Positions 1-5,151 are shown, counted from the first letter of the stretch. The stretch: 5,151 nt of DNA from Verrucomicrobiota bacterium (GCA_018239705.1 JAFEGS010000094.1:1-5151); one strand, 5' to 3'. Program-made: numbers and translations. Notes: generated by a model not told the origin, from the letters alone.

Positions 1-216
1 ATCTGCAAGATAGAGTTGCATCTTGTGTTTAAAGACTCTTGTGTTTTCGCAATGGGTTGAGCTGTCGCTTGAGGAGTGCTTGCGCCCCTTTTCAGCAACT
101 ACCTTCTGCAAAGGGAGAGGGCTCTTATCAGCCTTCTTTGCATAGCCTAAAGATGGGAGAAGTACCCCGAGAGCTGTGGCTCCAAGGCAAAACGCCTGTT
201 TGATTGTAAAATTCAT
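1..216 (-). CDS. Secreted protein of unknown function, N-terminal part (runs off left edge)
   Basis: A minus-strand frame opens with ATG at 216 and has no stop through base 1, giving 72 codons. The N-terminus is a classical signal peptide: MNFTIK, then a hydrophobic stretch over residues 8-21, then a likely cleavage after SLGYA at residue 26, just before KKADKS. The visible mature part is basic and polar (KGRKHSSSDSS at about residues 43-53) with one cysteine at about residue 57. I do not recognise a family. An AAGGA ribosome binding site lies 9 bases before the ATG, which supports this start. It is transcribed divergently from the HAF-repeat gene, and both begin with a signal peptide, so this end of the window is devoted to exported proteins. 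The frame is very likely coding; the function is open. A longer shadow frame overlaps it but lacks a ribosome binding site and protein-like sequence. Confidence 0.8.
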   Translation of the reverse strand, partial: MNFTIKQAFCLGATALGVLLPSLGYAKKADKSPLPLQKVVAEKGRKHSSSDSSTHCENTRVFKHKMQLYLAD

Positions 217-225
217 GCGTGCATA

Positions 226-230
226 TCCTT
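226..230 (-). promoter_or_regulatory. Ribosome binding site of the leftward secreted-protein gene
   Basis: The minus strand reads AAGGA here, 9 bases before the ATG at 216. It decides the start of the partial leftward gene. Confidence 0.65.
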
Positions 231-275
231 TCAATGTACGAGTTCATGCTTGTGTCTTCGTATATAGAAAAATTC

Positions 276-306
276 AATATACGGTAAGACGGCCGTATCC
301 TATCAA
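276..306 (-). promoter_or_regulatory. Candidate leftward promoter with 19-base spacer and internal dyad
   Basis: On the minus strand TTGATA (306-301, five of six matches to TTGACA) is followed after 19 bases by TATATT (281-276, five of six matches to TATAAT). A 19-base spacer is too long for normal sigma70 use, but it is the hallmark of MerR-family promoters, where the regulator twists the DNA. The spacer holds most of a perfect inverted repeat, also as in that class. The predicted transcript would begin near 269 and have a leader of roughly 50 bases. TATATA at 266-261 is an alternative -10 box, but it lacks a good -35 box. No merR gene is visible in the window. Confidence 0.4.
279..298. repeat. 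Perfect inverted repeat ATACGG-N8-CCGTAT, possible operator
   Basis: ATACGG (279-284) and CCGTAT (293-298) are perfect reverse complements separated by 8 bases. Inside lies the 8-base palindrome ACGGCCGT (289-296). The left arm also pairs with an upstream copy, CGTATA (259-264) with TATACG (278-283), so three related half-sites occur in 40 bases. The element sits in the divergent intergenic region and overlaps the candidate leftward promoter. It could be a regulator binding site or a leader hairpin. No T-run follows it, so a terminator is unlikely. Confidence 0.5.
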
Positions 307-393
307 CCATGTGAATTTAATTTCAATGAAGGATTAACAAAAACACCATGATAATGCCGACAGTGTCTTCTTGGGTATGGTATGAATTTTGAG

Positions 394-423
394 TTGATTG
401 GATTTTTGCTTGAGTGCTACAGT
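394..423 (+). promoter_or_regulatory. Candidate promoter for the HAF-repeat / PP2C operon
   Basis: TTGATT (394-399) is followed after 18 bases by TACAGT (418-423). Each box has four of six consensus matches. TG sits at 415-416, one base before the -10 box, giving an extended -10 element. A start of transcription near 430 would leave a leader of about 22 bases carrying the AAGGAG site. It would also exclude the in-frame GTG at 414 as a start codon. Confidence 0.45.
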
Positions 424-439
424 ACCGCTCAATCAGCAT

Positions 440-445
440 AAGGAG
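440..445 (+). promoter_or_regulatory. Ribosome binding site fixing the start of the HAF-repeat gene
   Basis: A perfect AAGGAG lies 7 bases before the ATG at 453. It selects this ATG over the in-frame GTG 39 bases upstream, and it places the signal peptide exactly at the N-terminus. Confidence 0.8.
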
Positions 446-452
446 ACCATCT

Positions 453-1544
453 ATGAACACAACATTAAAATTATTATTTTTGGCTCTCTTTCAGGTGGCC
501 AATCTTTTTAGCATTCCCCAGTATCAAATCATCGATCTTGGGCTTCAACAGTATACATCCACCAAAGTGACAAGCATCAATGATAATGGGTGGGTTTCCG
601 GGATCATCAAAGATGGTGGTTATACCTATATTTTTGTTTTAGATGAAAACAAAAATTTGGCGAAAAGAGCAGAGAAGATGTTTGTTCGTAGACCATTGAT
701 TAACAACAGCAATGAAGTTTTCGGCACCGTCATTGTCTGGACAGGCTCCGGTCAATGGGAGTTCGAAACAGATATGGTGTACAAGTGGACTAACCCTTTC
801 AGCTATTTTCAGTGTCTCTATTTCCAGCATCTAGGACTTCCCTGGGAGCACTCTTGGGCATATGGGATCAACAAAGATGGTAACGTGTGGGATATTAATG
901 AGCTGGGGCAAATCCTTGTGATGAATAGTACATCCCTAACAGAAGCTGAAGATGAACTATTTGAAAATAAAATATGGATCTATGAGGGAGATGATTTTTA
1001 TAAAATCGAGGACAAAAATTTCACTGCCGGCTTCAAAATCAATAATGCTTCACAAGTGCTTGGAAGCACCGTTACAGGAAGCGTGTTAGACAAAAACAGA
1101 ATGGATAAGGCGTCTGTCTACGACCACAAGGACAAGTCAATACGTATTTTTGACTTTCCTGACAGATCTGTGGGCACGGATATCAATGATAACGGTCAAG
1201 TCGTTGGAACATATTATGACCCTCAAGAAAAAATATTTGAAGGGTTTTTAGCAGACTTGTCCGGAAATATTACTAAGATCAGTAACTTTGAACCAGATGT
1301 TATCAGCAACAGAGGTGAGATCATCGGAACCTATATCTACGGCAAAAAGAAGGATCAGCTGGCACTATGGAAAGATGGCACCGTTACCGATCTCAAAGAG
1401 GTAGTGGATTTGGTCGACGACCAGGGAAACAAATGGGATTCGATTGACTCTATCGTTGCATGTAACAATGCTGGATACCTGATTGGCAATGGTACAATCA
1501 ATGGCCACCGCCATGGATTTATCCTAGCGCCAATTCAAAAGTAG
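453..1544 (+). CDS. Exported HAF-type repeat protein, probable beta-propeller
   Basis: The 363-residue product starts with a signal peptide: MNTTLK, a hydrophobic core over residues 6-19, and likely cleavage near residue 20. The mature protein opens with QIIDLG (25-30), typical of HAF-type extracellular repeat proteins. It carries repeated turns of the form I-N-x-x-G-x-h-x-G: SINDNGWVSG (41-50), LINNSNEVFG (82-91), DINELGQIL (147-155), KINNASQVLG (195-204), DINDNGQVVG (243-252), VISNRGEIIG (283-292) and a weaker ACNNAGYLIG (336-345). The C-terminus GHRHGFILAP (351-360) is the usual closing strand. Seven units would fit a seven-bladed propeller. No catalytic residues or membrane anchor are seen, so a periplasmic, secreted or surface binding role is inferred. 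The longer start at GTG 414 would bury the signal peptide and lacks a ribosome binding site. The phosphatase gene follows after 24 bases, probably in one operon. Family assignment is good; function is unknown. Confidence 0.87.
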   Translation: MNTTLKLLFLALFQVANLFSIPQYQIIDLGLQQYTSTKVTSINDNGWVSGIIKDGGYTYIFVLDENKNLAKRAEKMFVRRPLINNSNEVFGTVIVWTGSGQWEFETDMVYKWTNPFSYFQCLYFQHLGLPWEHSWAYGINKDGNVWDINELGQILVMNSTSLTEAEDELFENKIWIYEGDDFYKIEDKNFTAGFKINNASQVLGSTVTGSVLDKNRMDKASVYDHKDKSIRIFDFPDRSVGTDINDNGQVVGTYYDPQEKIFEGFLADLSGNITKISNFEPDVISNRGEIIGTYIYGKKKDQLALWKDGTVTDLKEVVDLVDDQGNKWDSIDSIVACNNAGYLIGNGTINGHRHGFILAPIQK

Positions 1545-1568
1545 TCCTTTATATATTCTGAGGCAATC

Positions 1569-2861
1569 ATGCAATTAGAACAGACATCGCAACAGTCTAC
1601 TAATGACCCACTTCTAGCAGATCTTGGTGGTCTTAACATAGAGCACAAGGGGTATTCTCCCAATCCAATCTCTATGCTCACCACACTATGTACAAATAAT
1701 GTATCGCTTCTTCCAGGCTCTCTTATAGACATGGAAAAGCAGCTTGGCTCTCATGGATTTTACGAATCGTCCGATGGCTCTTTTTCCTATAACCACGCGA
1801 CATGCGTCCCGATTGCCTATTATCAGTATGAACATTCGGTGCGCCATCAAATGTGGCCGTGCGAGTTCGAAGTGAACATGGATCGAGGTGGCGTAGTAAC
1901 AAGGCCCGATGGAAGTCTTGCTGCCTGTATTGCAGATGGAGCTGGTGGTGGCGGGTATTTCAGTGCCTTTGTAGCCCAGATGATAAGTGAGTATTGCTTG
2001 AAACGTTTTGCACTTGAACCGATGAAATTTATTGGAGATGCTGAGGCTGATAAGCGAACGGCTCAAAAGCTTATTGTTGAGTCTTGTGCTCATGTAGGCG
2101 TTCAATCTCCGGTAGGTCAGAATAACGGTTCATCAACGCTTCTTTTTGCTGAATGCGTGCCAATTGGGATCAGAGATGGCAAGGCAAGGTATCGCGTGCA
2201 GGTTGTATCGCTTGGTGATTGCGCAGCAATTCACATCAACTGCGAAACAAAAAAGGCCACTCAGCTCAACTCAATTAAGAGAGAGCTGAATGAACAAGGG
2301 AAACCAACGATAATGAGTACTGGGGGTCTTATCGGCACGCATTTTCGAGCTTTTGGTTTTGAGAACATCGATGCACATCTCTCCGAGGCTTCAGAAGATG
2401 ATTATATAGTTTTAGTCACAGATGGGTTTACCGACAATGTACGAGAAGGCTATATCGAAGAAATGGTCCAGTTTGTCGCTTTCAACCCCTTTTTTGATCA
2501 GTCCTACACTGACCGTGAGAAATATCCTCGAGACTGGGAGCAAGGCGGCAATTGCAAGCTTCCTACTATGGAAGAAATCTCATGCTTTCTGATAACCTAC
2601 GGCGGTACCTTGAACCCTATTTTTGAGCGTCCCACGGCTGCACAAATTACCAAACGGCTTGCAAACTATACTAGTCTTGTCACCGCTACCCTAAAGGTGG
2701 GACAAGAGCAGCTCTATAGCAAGTTATTGGAGGAAGGGAAGAAAGCGCAAGCACTGTTTGGTACGAACCAGATACAAGAGCCTAAACCGATCGAAGAAGA
2801 TGTTAACGATCCTAAAACAGACGACTACATGATCATTACCATGTCGCCGTCGTGTCGATAA
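1569..2861 (+). CDS. PP2C-family (PPM) Ser/Thr protein phosphatase-like protein
   Basis: The 430-residue product shows the ordered motifs of metal-dependent PP2C phosphatases, which remove phosphate from serine and threonine in proteins. These are NMDRGG with Asp105 (103-108), IADGAGGGG with Asp123 and Gly124 (121-129), GSSTLLFA (187-194), VVSLGDC with Asp217 (212-218), LVTDGFTDN with Asp285 (282-290), and a final KTDDYMIITM with Asp418/419 (416-425). The aspartates expected to bind the two metal ions are therefore present and activity is likely. Residues 1-95 precede the domain and are unlike anything I recognise. About 125 residues lie between the DGFTDN and final TDD motifs, longer than usual. 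There is no signal peptide or membrane segment, so it is cytosolic or delivered by a specialised secretion system. Start: ATG with TGAGG 5 bases upstream. It lies 24 bases after the HAF gene and 102 bases before an M91-like effector gene. A role against host or bacterial kinases is inference. Confidence 0.88.
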   Translation: MQLEQTSQQSTNDPLLADLGGLNIEHKGYSPNPISMLTTLCTNNVSLLPGSLIDMEKQLGSHGFYESSDGSFSYNHATCVPIAYYQYEHSVRHQMWPCEFEVNMDRGGVVTRPDGSLAACIADGAGGGGYFSAFVAQMISEYCLKRFALEPMKFIGDAEADKRTAQKLIVESCAHVGVQSPVGQNNGSSTLLFAECVPIGIRDGKARYRVQVVSLGDCAAIHINCETKKATQLNSIKRELNEQGKPTIMSTGGLIGTHFRAFGFENIDAHLSEASEDDYIVLVTDGFTDNVREGYIEEMVQFVAFNPFFDQSYTDREKYPRDWEQGGNCKLPTMEEISCFLITYGGTLNPIFERPTAAQITKRLANYTSLVTATLKVGQEQLYSKLLEEGKKAQALFGTNQIQEPKPIEEDVNDPKTDDYMIITMSPSCR

Positions 2862-2895
2862 ACACTTTTTATTTGACGGGCCGACGCTTTTATTG

Positions 2896-2939
2896 TTGAC
2901 TTTTCTCGGGCTGTTCTCCATCATTTTGTGGCTTATAAT
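2896..2939 (+). promoter_or_regulatory. Candidate promoter region of the M91-like gene
   Basis: A perfect -10 box TATAAT occupies 2934-2939, with a predicted transcript start near 2946 and a leader of about 18 bases. The matching -35 position (about 2911-2916, CTGTTC) is poor. Further upstream TTGACT (2896-2901) matches the -35 consensus at five of six bases, but it is 32 bases away from this TATAAT and would need its own -10 (CATCAT, 2919-2924). The gene may thus have its own promoter and need not rely on readthrough from the phosphatase gene. Confidence 0.45.
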
Positions 2940-2950
2940 CTCGTTAGAGA

Positions 2951-2956
2951 AAGGAG
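2951..2956 (+). promoter_or_regulatory. Ribosome binding site fixing the start of the M91-like gene
   Basis: AAGGAG lies 7 bases before the ATG at 2964, the same spacing as in the HAF gene. It decides against the in-frame GTG at 2928, which sits upstream of the TATAAT box and of the predicted transcript. Confidence 0.8.
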
Positions 2957-2963
2957 AGAGACA

Positions 2964-3683
2964 ATGCAAGCGGCAGACTTTAAGCCTATGATAATTTGCA
3001 AAAATATTTTTGTTTGTGATGATGAAAATCAAGTTTTCTTTGATAAGGTAAAATCAGCGATAGAGATACTCTGGACACACGATACCGGTCGACGACTAAT
3101 CAAGAAAATAAAGGATGGAACCCATCAGATTACAATCATATTTAACTCAAATAAAAACGAATGCATTGCACAAGATGTAGAAGGCTCAAAACAAACTGGA
3201 GTAGGATCTAGATCAACAATTTACATTAACTATAAAAAGCTAATTATTAGCCAATCTGATATTATTCATTATGGTAATGATGAAAAGAAAGTAGAGTACC
3301 CCTTTTGTATAAAAGTCGCACACCAGCTCATTTATGCATATCGCAATTCATATGGGAAAAGATCTAAGGAGTTTGAAGAACGCAAAATTCTTGGCTTTGA
3401 GCAATATAAGAAAGAGCCACCAAAAATTAGTGTGAATTCAATTCTTTTAGAACATGGCCTTCGTGTTCTTGCTTATACCGATGATACATTGAAACAGATA
3501 GAAATTGAGAGACAGGAAAAATTTTCCCCATCTAATTATCTAAATAAACCAGAATACAAAATAATGAAAACATCTCTTTCAGCTTTAGAACATACTTCCT
3601 CAAACTTTAATTCAAACAATTCTGGCGAATTTGAGTCTAGTCCTTTTAAGATAAATGCATCCTGTTCTATCAATAAGTTGTAA
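2964..3683 (+). CDS. M91 (NleD-like) effector-family protein with degenerate zinc site
   Basis: The 239-residue product resembles the M91 family of type III effectors (NleD, HopH1 and relatives), zinc metalloproteases; NleD cleaves host JNK and p38 kinases. Matching landmarks in order: FFDKVKSAIEIL (25-36), TGRRLIKKIKDGTHQITIIF (41-60), GVGSRSTIYINY (79-90), then AHQLIYAYR (119-127) where the family has the zinc helix HELxHAxR, then FEERKILG (137-144) and SVNSILLEHGLRVLAY (156-171) where active members have T-E-N-x-x-R-x-E-x-G-L. Here the catalytic Glu is Gln121, the second zinc His is Tyr124 and the Glu of TEN is Val157; only His120 remains. Proteolysis is therefore unlikely. The reading frame is intact, which suggests a retained binding function or recent loss. 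The C-terminal 50 residues are rich in Ser and Asn and look disordered. The gene is clearly more AT-rich than the phosphatase gene. There is no signal peptide. Family assignment rests on motif memory, not on a search. Confidence 0.72.
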   Translation: MQAADFKPMIICKNIFVCDDENQVFFDKVKSAIEILWTHDTGRRLIKKIKDGTHQITIIFNSNKNECIAQDVEGSKQTGVGSRSTIYINYKKLIISQSDIIHYGNDEKKVEYPFCIKVAHQLIYAYRNSYGKRSKEFEERKILGFEQYKKEPPKISVNSILLEHGLRVLAYTDDTLKQIEIERQEKFSPSNYLNKPEYKIMKTSLSALEHTSSNFNSNNSGEFESSPFKINASCSINKL

Positions 3684-3919
3684 TAAGTGGATCATGACTT
3701 GTTTCGGGATGTATCTGAGAGTAGATTTCTGACAATGCTGGCGACAACGTACAAATTTAATTGACAGAGATGTACGTCAGCATGGAAAGACTCTAGCTGC
3801 TCGATGTTTCAACTTAGCCGAACTACCCAACATTCTAACTTGGCTCTTACAAATATTAAAAATTGATTTACATATAGCTAAACGACTGATATAATTTCCT
3901 TAATAATTATGAGGTTTTT
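3684..3919 (+). other. Intergenic region with a cryptic open stretch and a strong promoter
   Basis: No gene with a proper start is visible. One forward frame is open for 53 codons from 3733 to the TAA at 3892-3894. It reads as plausible protein (QHGKTLAARCFNLAELPNIL in the middle, then a hydrophobic WLLQILKIDLHIAKRL) but has no ATG, GTG or TTG that could start it and no ribosome binding site. A second short open stretch, 3687-3761, ends just where the first becomes protein-like, in a frame one base away. Together they may be the remains of a decayed gene of unrecognised family. No hairpin terminator is seen after the M91-like gene. Confidence 0.35.
3867..3895 (+). promoter_or_regulatory. Strong sigma70-type promoter with extended -10
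   Basis: TTTACA (3867-3872, five of six matches) is followed by exactly 17 bases and a perfect TATAAT (3890-3895). TG at 3887-3888 adds an extended -10 element. This is the best promoter in the window. Transcription should start near 3902, giving an 18-base leader to the TTG at 3920. Confidence 0.8.
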
Positions 3920-3921
3920 TT
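3911..3921 (+). promoter_or_regulatory. Ribosome binding site GAGG followed by a T7 tract at the TTG start
   Basis: GAGG (3911-3914) lies 5 bases before the TTG start codon at 3920, the same spacing as TGAGG before the phosphatase gene. Seven consecutive T bases (3915-3921) fill the gap and run into the start codon. An ATG at 3909 overlaps the site but is in another frame. It would join the gene only if the tract had eight T bases. Confidence 0.6.
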
Positions 3922-4954
3922 GCCATTTATTAGTAATCAAAATTGGAGTGATCTACTCGATCTCTTTAAACAGTGCATCGATACTACTAAACCGGTAGAT
4001 GGAACGTTTATTAAGGAAAAATTAGATTCGTTGCCAGCGGACTGTGCTAATAAAATGTATGCGCAAATGTGCTTATGCAAAGGGATTGATGAAACAAACC
4101 CTACAAATCTGGCATCGTGCAAAAACGAAGTACCTCACCTGGGTTTGGCCATTCAAAATTTGGCCAATACAGCATTTGATCTCCTAGATCCAATCAAGAA
4201 GAAATCTATTTCAAGTCAATGGTATAGCTATCTCAATGGAGAGTCACTAGAAGGCGTCAAGATCTGGGATGCACATACCATATTTTTAATTAACACATTT
4301 ATTACTCACGAAACGCACGGTATTCCCAATATTTCTAAAAAAGCTAGGCCTCAAAACGATAGAGTGCTTGCACACATCATGGCAGACGAATTTGGTCAAG
4401 GTTCAGAGCTTCAGGTTGCTCAGTCGCAGGAGATACTGAAATTCCTTTGCGAGTTTCTTGAAGATCGAAGTAGTGCTTCTTGTCCCTATGGAATTACTCC
4501 GGAAGTGCTTCAAGAGCTTAAAAATGCGCTTATCTTTTCTTTTGGTAAGCTTTCGCAATTTGTAGGTTCAGAATATATTCAAAAGGCCCATGATGTATTA
4601 CTCCCTGTTCATCAGTGGGTCAAAGACAATAAACCGATCTACAAGAGAAATGATCTGGTTCAGATGGCTCCCAAGTTCTCTCCTCTTTTCGAATCATCAG
4701 CCGTAAATACGTGGGAAAAAGGTGCTTTACTTACCCCTCAGTCGCCGATTATAGGTAGCACTGGATCTGTCCAGAAGAAGGGATTTCTTCTTGAAGAAAT
4801 GAAGAAGATGCTGTCGTTACCTCCGGCTGCAAAAGAAATCGATACAATACTAGACAACGTGCTTTCAAAGGTGACGCAAAGCTGGTTGGATGCATACGAC
4901 TATGACAGCCACACAGCATTGAATATGCTGCTCTCCAAAATTCCCATCACATAG
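3920..4954 (+). CDS. Unrecognised helical protein, TTG start
   Basis: The 344-residue product matches no family I recognise. It is predicted mostly alpha-helical and soluble, with no signal peptide or membrane segment. The N-terminal part holds a cysteine group: Cys19, Cys42, Cys51, Cys53 and Cys67. The middle holds WDAHTIFLINTFITHETHG (116-134) and a helical run over about 165-235. Residues 240-285 look loop-like and rich in Ser, Pro and Gly. The end returns to charged helices (287-320). TTG is chosen because GAGG lies 5 bases upstream, an extended TATAAT promoter lies 25 bases upstream, and no ATG occurs in frame near the 5' end. With no chaperone, secretion or enzyme motif visible, an effector-like role is suggested only by its neighbours. 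The stop at 4952-4954 may be premature, because another frame continues open past it. The real protein may therefore be longer. Confidence 0.78.
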   Translation: MPFISNQNWSDLLDLFKQCIDTTKPVDGTFIKEKLDSLPADCANKMYAQMCLCKGIDETNPTNLASCKNEVPHLGLAIQNLANTAFDLLDPIKKKSISSQWYSYLNGESLEGVKIWDAHTIFLINTFITHETHGIPNISKKARPQNDRVLAHIMADEFGQGSELQVAQSQEILKFLCEFLEDRSSASCPYGITPEVLQELKNALIFSFGKLSQFVGSEYIQKAHDVLLPVHQWVKDNKPIYKRNDLVQMAPKFSPLFESSAVNTWEKGALLTPQSPIIGSTGSVQKKGFLLEEMKKMLSLPPAAKEIDTILDNVLSKVTQSWLDAYDYDSHTALNMLLSKIPIT

Positions 4955-4962
4955 ATCATTTA

Positions 4963-5151
4963 TTGAGTGATTGGAGTGTCGGTTTTCATCTCTCAACTCC
5001 AGAAGAGGAGAAGGAATTTATACAAATTAGTACATGGCTGAAATCAGAGAAAGGCGAGTATTCCTTGACTGCCTATGATGAAGATGGTAGGAAGGACTTT
5101 CACATACAGAGGCGCTTCTATTCGGATGAACCTGACCTGTTTCGTCAAATT
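4963..5151 (+). CDS. Open frame to right edge: separate gene or frameshifted tail of preceding gene
   Basis: A frame without stops runs from 4906 to the end of the window (82 codons). Its content looks like real protein: SDWSVGFHLSTPEEEKEF early on, then WLKSEKGEYSLTAYDEDGRK and RRFYSDEPDLFRQI. The only usual start codon is the TTG at 4963, which has no ribosome binding site, and no ATG occurs in this frame. The frame overlaps the end of the preceding gene. One additional A in the AAAA run at 4937-4940 would join them into one continuous frame. I think a frameshifted C-terminal extension at least as likely as an independent gene. The coordinates given are the conservative TTG version. No family is recognised. 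Confidence 0.5.
   Translation, partial: MSDWSVGFHLSTPEEEKEFIQISTWLKSEKGEYSLTAYDEDGRKDFHIQRRFYSDEPDLFRQI

Noticed and set aside
128..310. Minus-strand 60-codon frame at the left end
   Set aside because: Another minus-strand frame starting at 216 has a ribosome binding site and a signal peptide; the 60-codon frame is its shadow and covers the intergenic region.
414..452. GTG at 414 as the start of the HAF-repeat gene
   Set aside because: It has no ribosome binding site, overlaps the candidate promoter, and would put 13 residues in front of a clean signal peptide. The ATG at 453 has AAGGAG at 7 bases.
1686..2105. Long minus-strand frame inside the phosphatase gene
   Set aside because: It lies antisense to conserved PP2C motifs and has no ribosome binding site or recognisable protein features.
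2820..2880. Possible hairpin terminator at the end of the phosphatase gene
   Set aside because: ACGAC and GTCGT can pair, but the loop exceeds 20 bases and the stem lies inside the coding sequence. The short T-run after the stop has no adjacent stem.
2928..2963. GTG at 2928 as the start of the M91-like gene
   Set aside because: It lies upstream of the TATAAT box at 2934-2939, and its first residues translate the ribosome binding site. The ATG at 2964 is preceded by AAGGAG.
3672..3683. C-terminal NKL of the M91-like protein as a peroxisome-type targeting signal
   Set aside because: It is only a weak variant of the SKL pattern, and three residues are too little evidence.
4307..4321. HETHG in the unknown protein as a metalloprotease motif
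   Set aside because: The spacing is H-E-x-H, not H-E-x-x-H, and no further zinc ligand pattern follows.
4972..5001. TGGAGT / ACTCCA inverted repeat as a terminator
   Set aside because: The stem has only six pairs, the loop is 18 bases, no T-run follows, and it lies within an open reading frame.

Overview
The window looks like bacterial accessory DNA. It is moderately AT-rich, has Shine-Dalgarno sites and sigma70-type promoter boxes, and carries exported and effector-like proteins. Two genes belong to families that act on eukaryotic-type signalling: a PP2C-type phosphatase and a relative of the NleD/M91 type III effectors. I infer a host-associated Gram-negative bacterium, perhaps a chlamydia-like or Legionella-like intracellular organism. 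No marker gene in the window fixes the taxon.

Layout. Positions 1-216 (minus strand) hold the start of a secreted protein that runs off the left edge. It is not obvious from a start-to-stop ORF search because it has no stop inside the window. Positions 217-452 are a divergent intergenic region with a candidate promoter in each direction. The leftward one has a 19-base spacer containing a perfect inverted repeat, as in MerR-type promoters. Positions 453-1544 encode an exported HAF-type repeat protein, probably a beta-propeller. It is followed after 24 bases by a PP2C-family phosphatase (1569-2861), so the two are likely co-transcribed. A perfect -10 box and a strong ribosome binding site then introduce an AT-rich gene (2964-3683) for an M91/NleD-like protein. 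Its HExxH zinc site reads HQLIY, so it is probably a pseudoprotease. Positions 3684-3919 hold a cryptic open stretch with no start codon, followed by the best promoter in the window (TTTACA, 17 bases, extended TATAAT). That promoter drives an unrecognised helical 344-residue protein beginning with TTG (3920-4954). A further open frame reaches the right edge and may be the frameshifted tail of the same protein.

How the genes may work together. The phosphatase and the M91-like protein could both act on phosphorylation signalling: PP2C enzymes remove phosphate, and NleD is known to cleave JNK and p38 kinases. This is inference from family membership and adjacency. The M91-like protein seems to have lost catalysis, so it would more likely bind a target than cleave it. 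The best candidates for something undescribed are this pseudoprotease, the unknown 3920-4954 gene with single-base discontinuities at homopolymers at both ends, and the MerR-like promoter architecture on the left.
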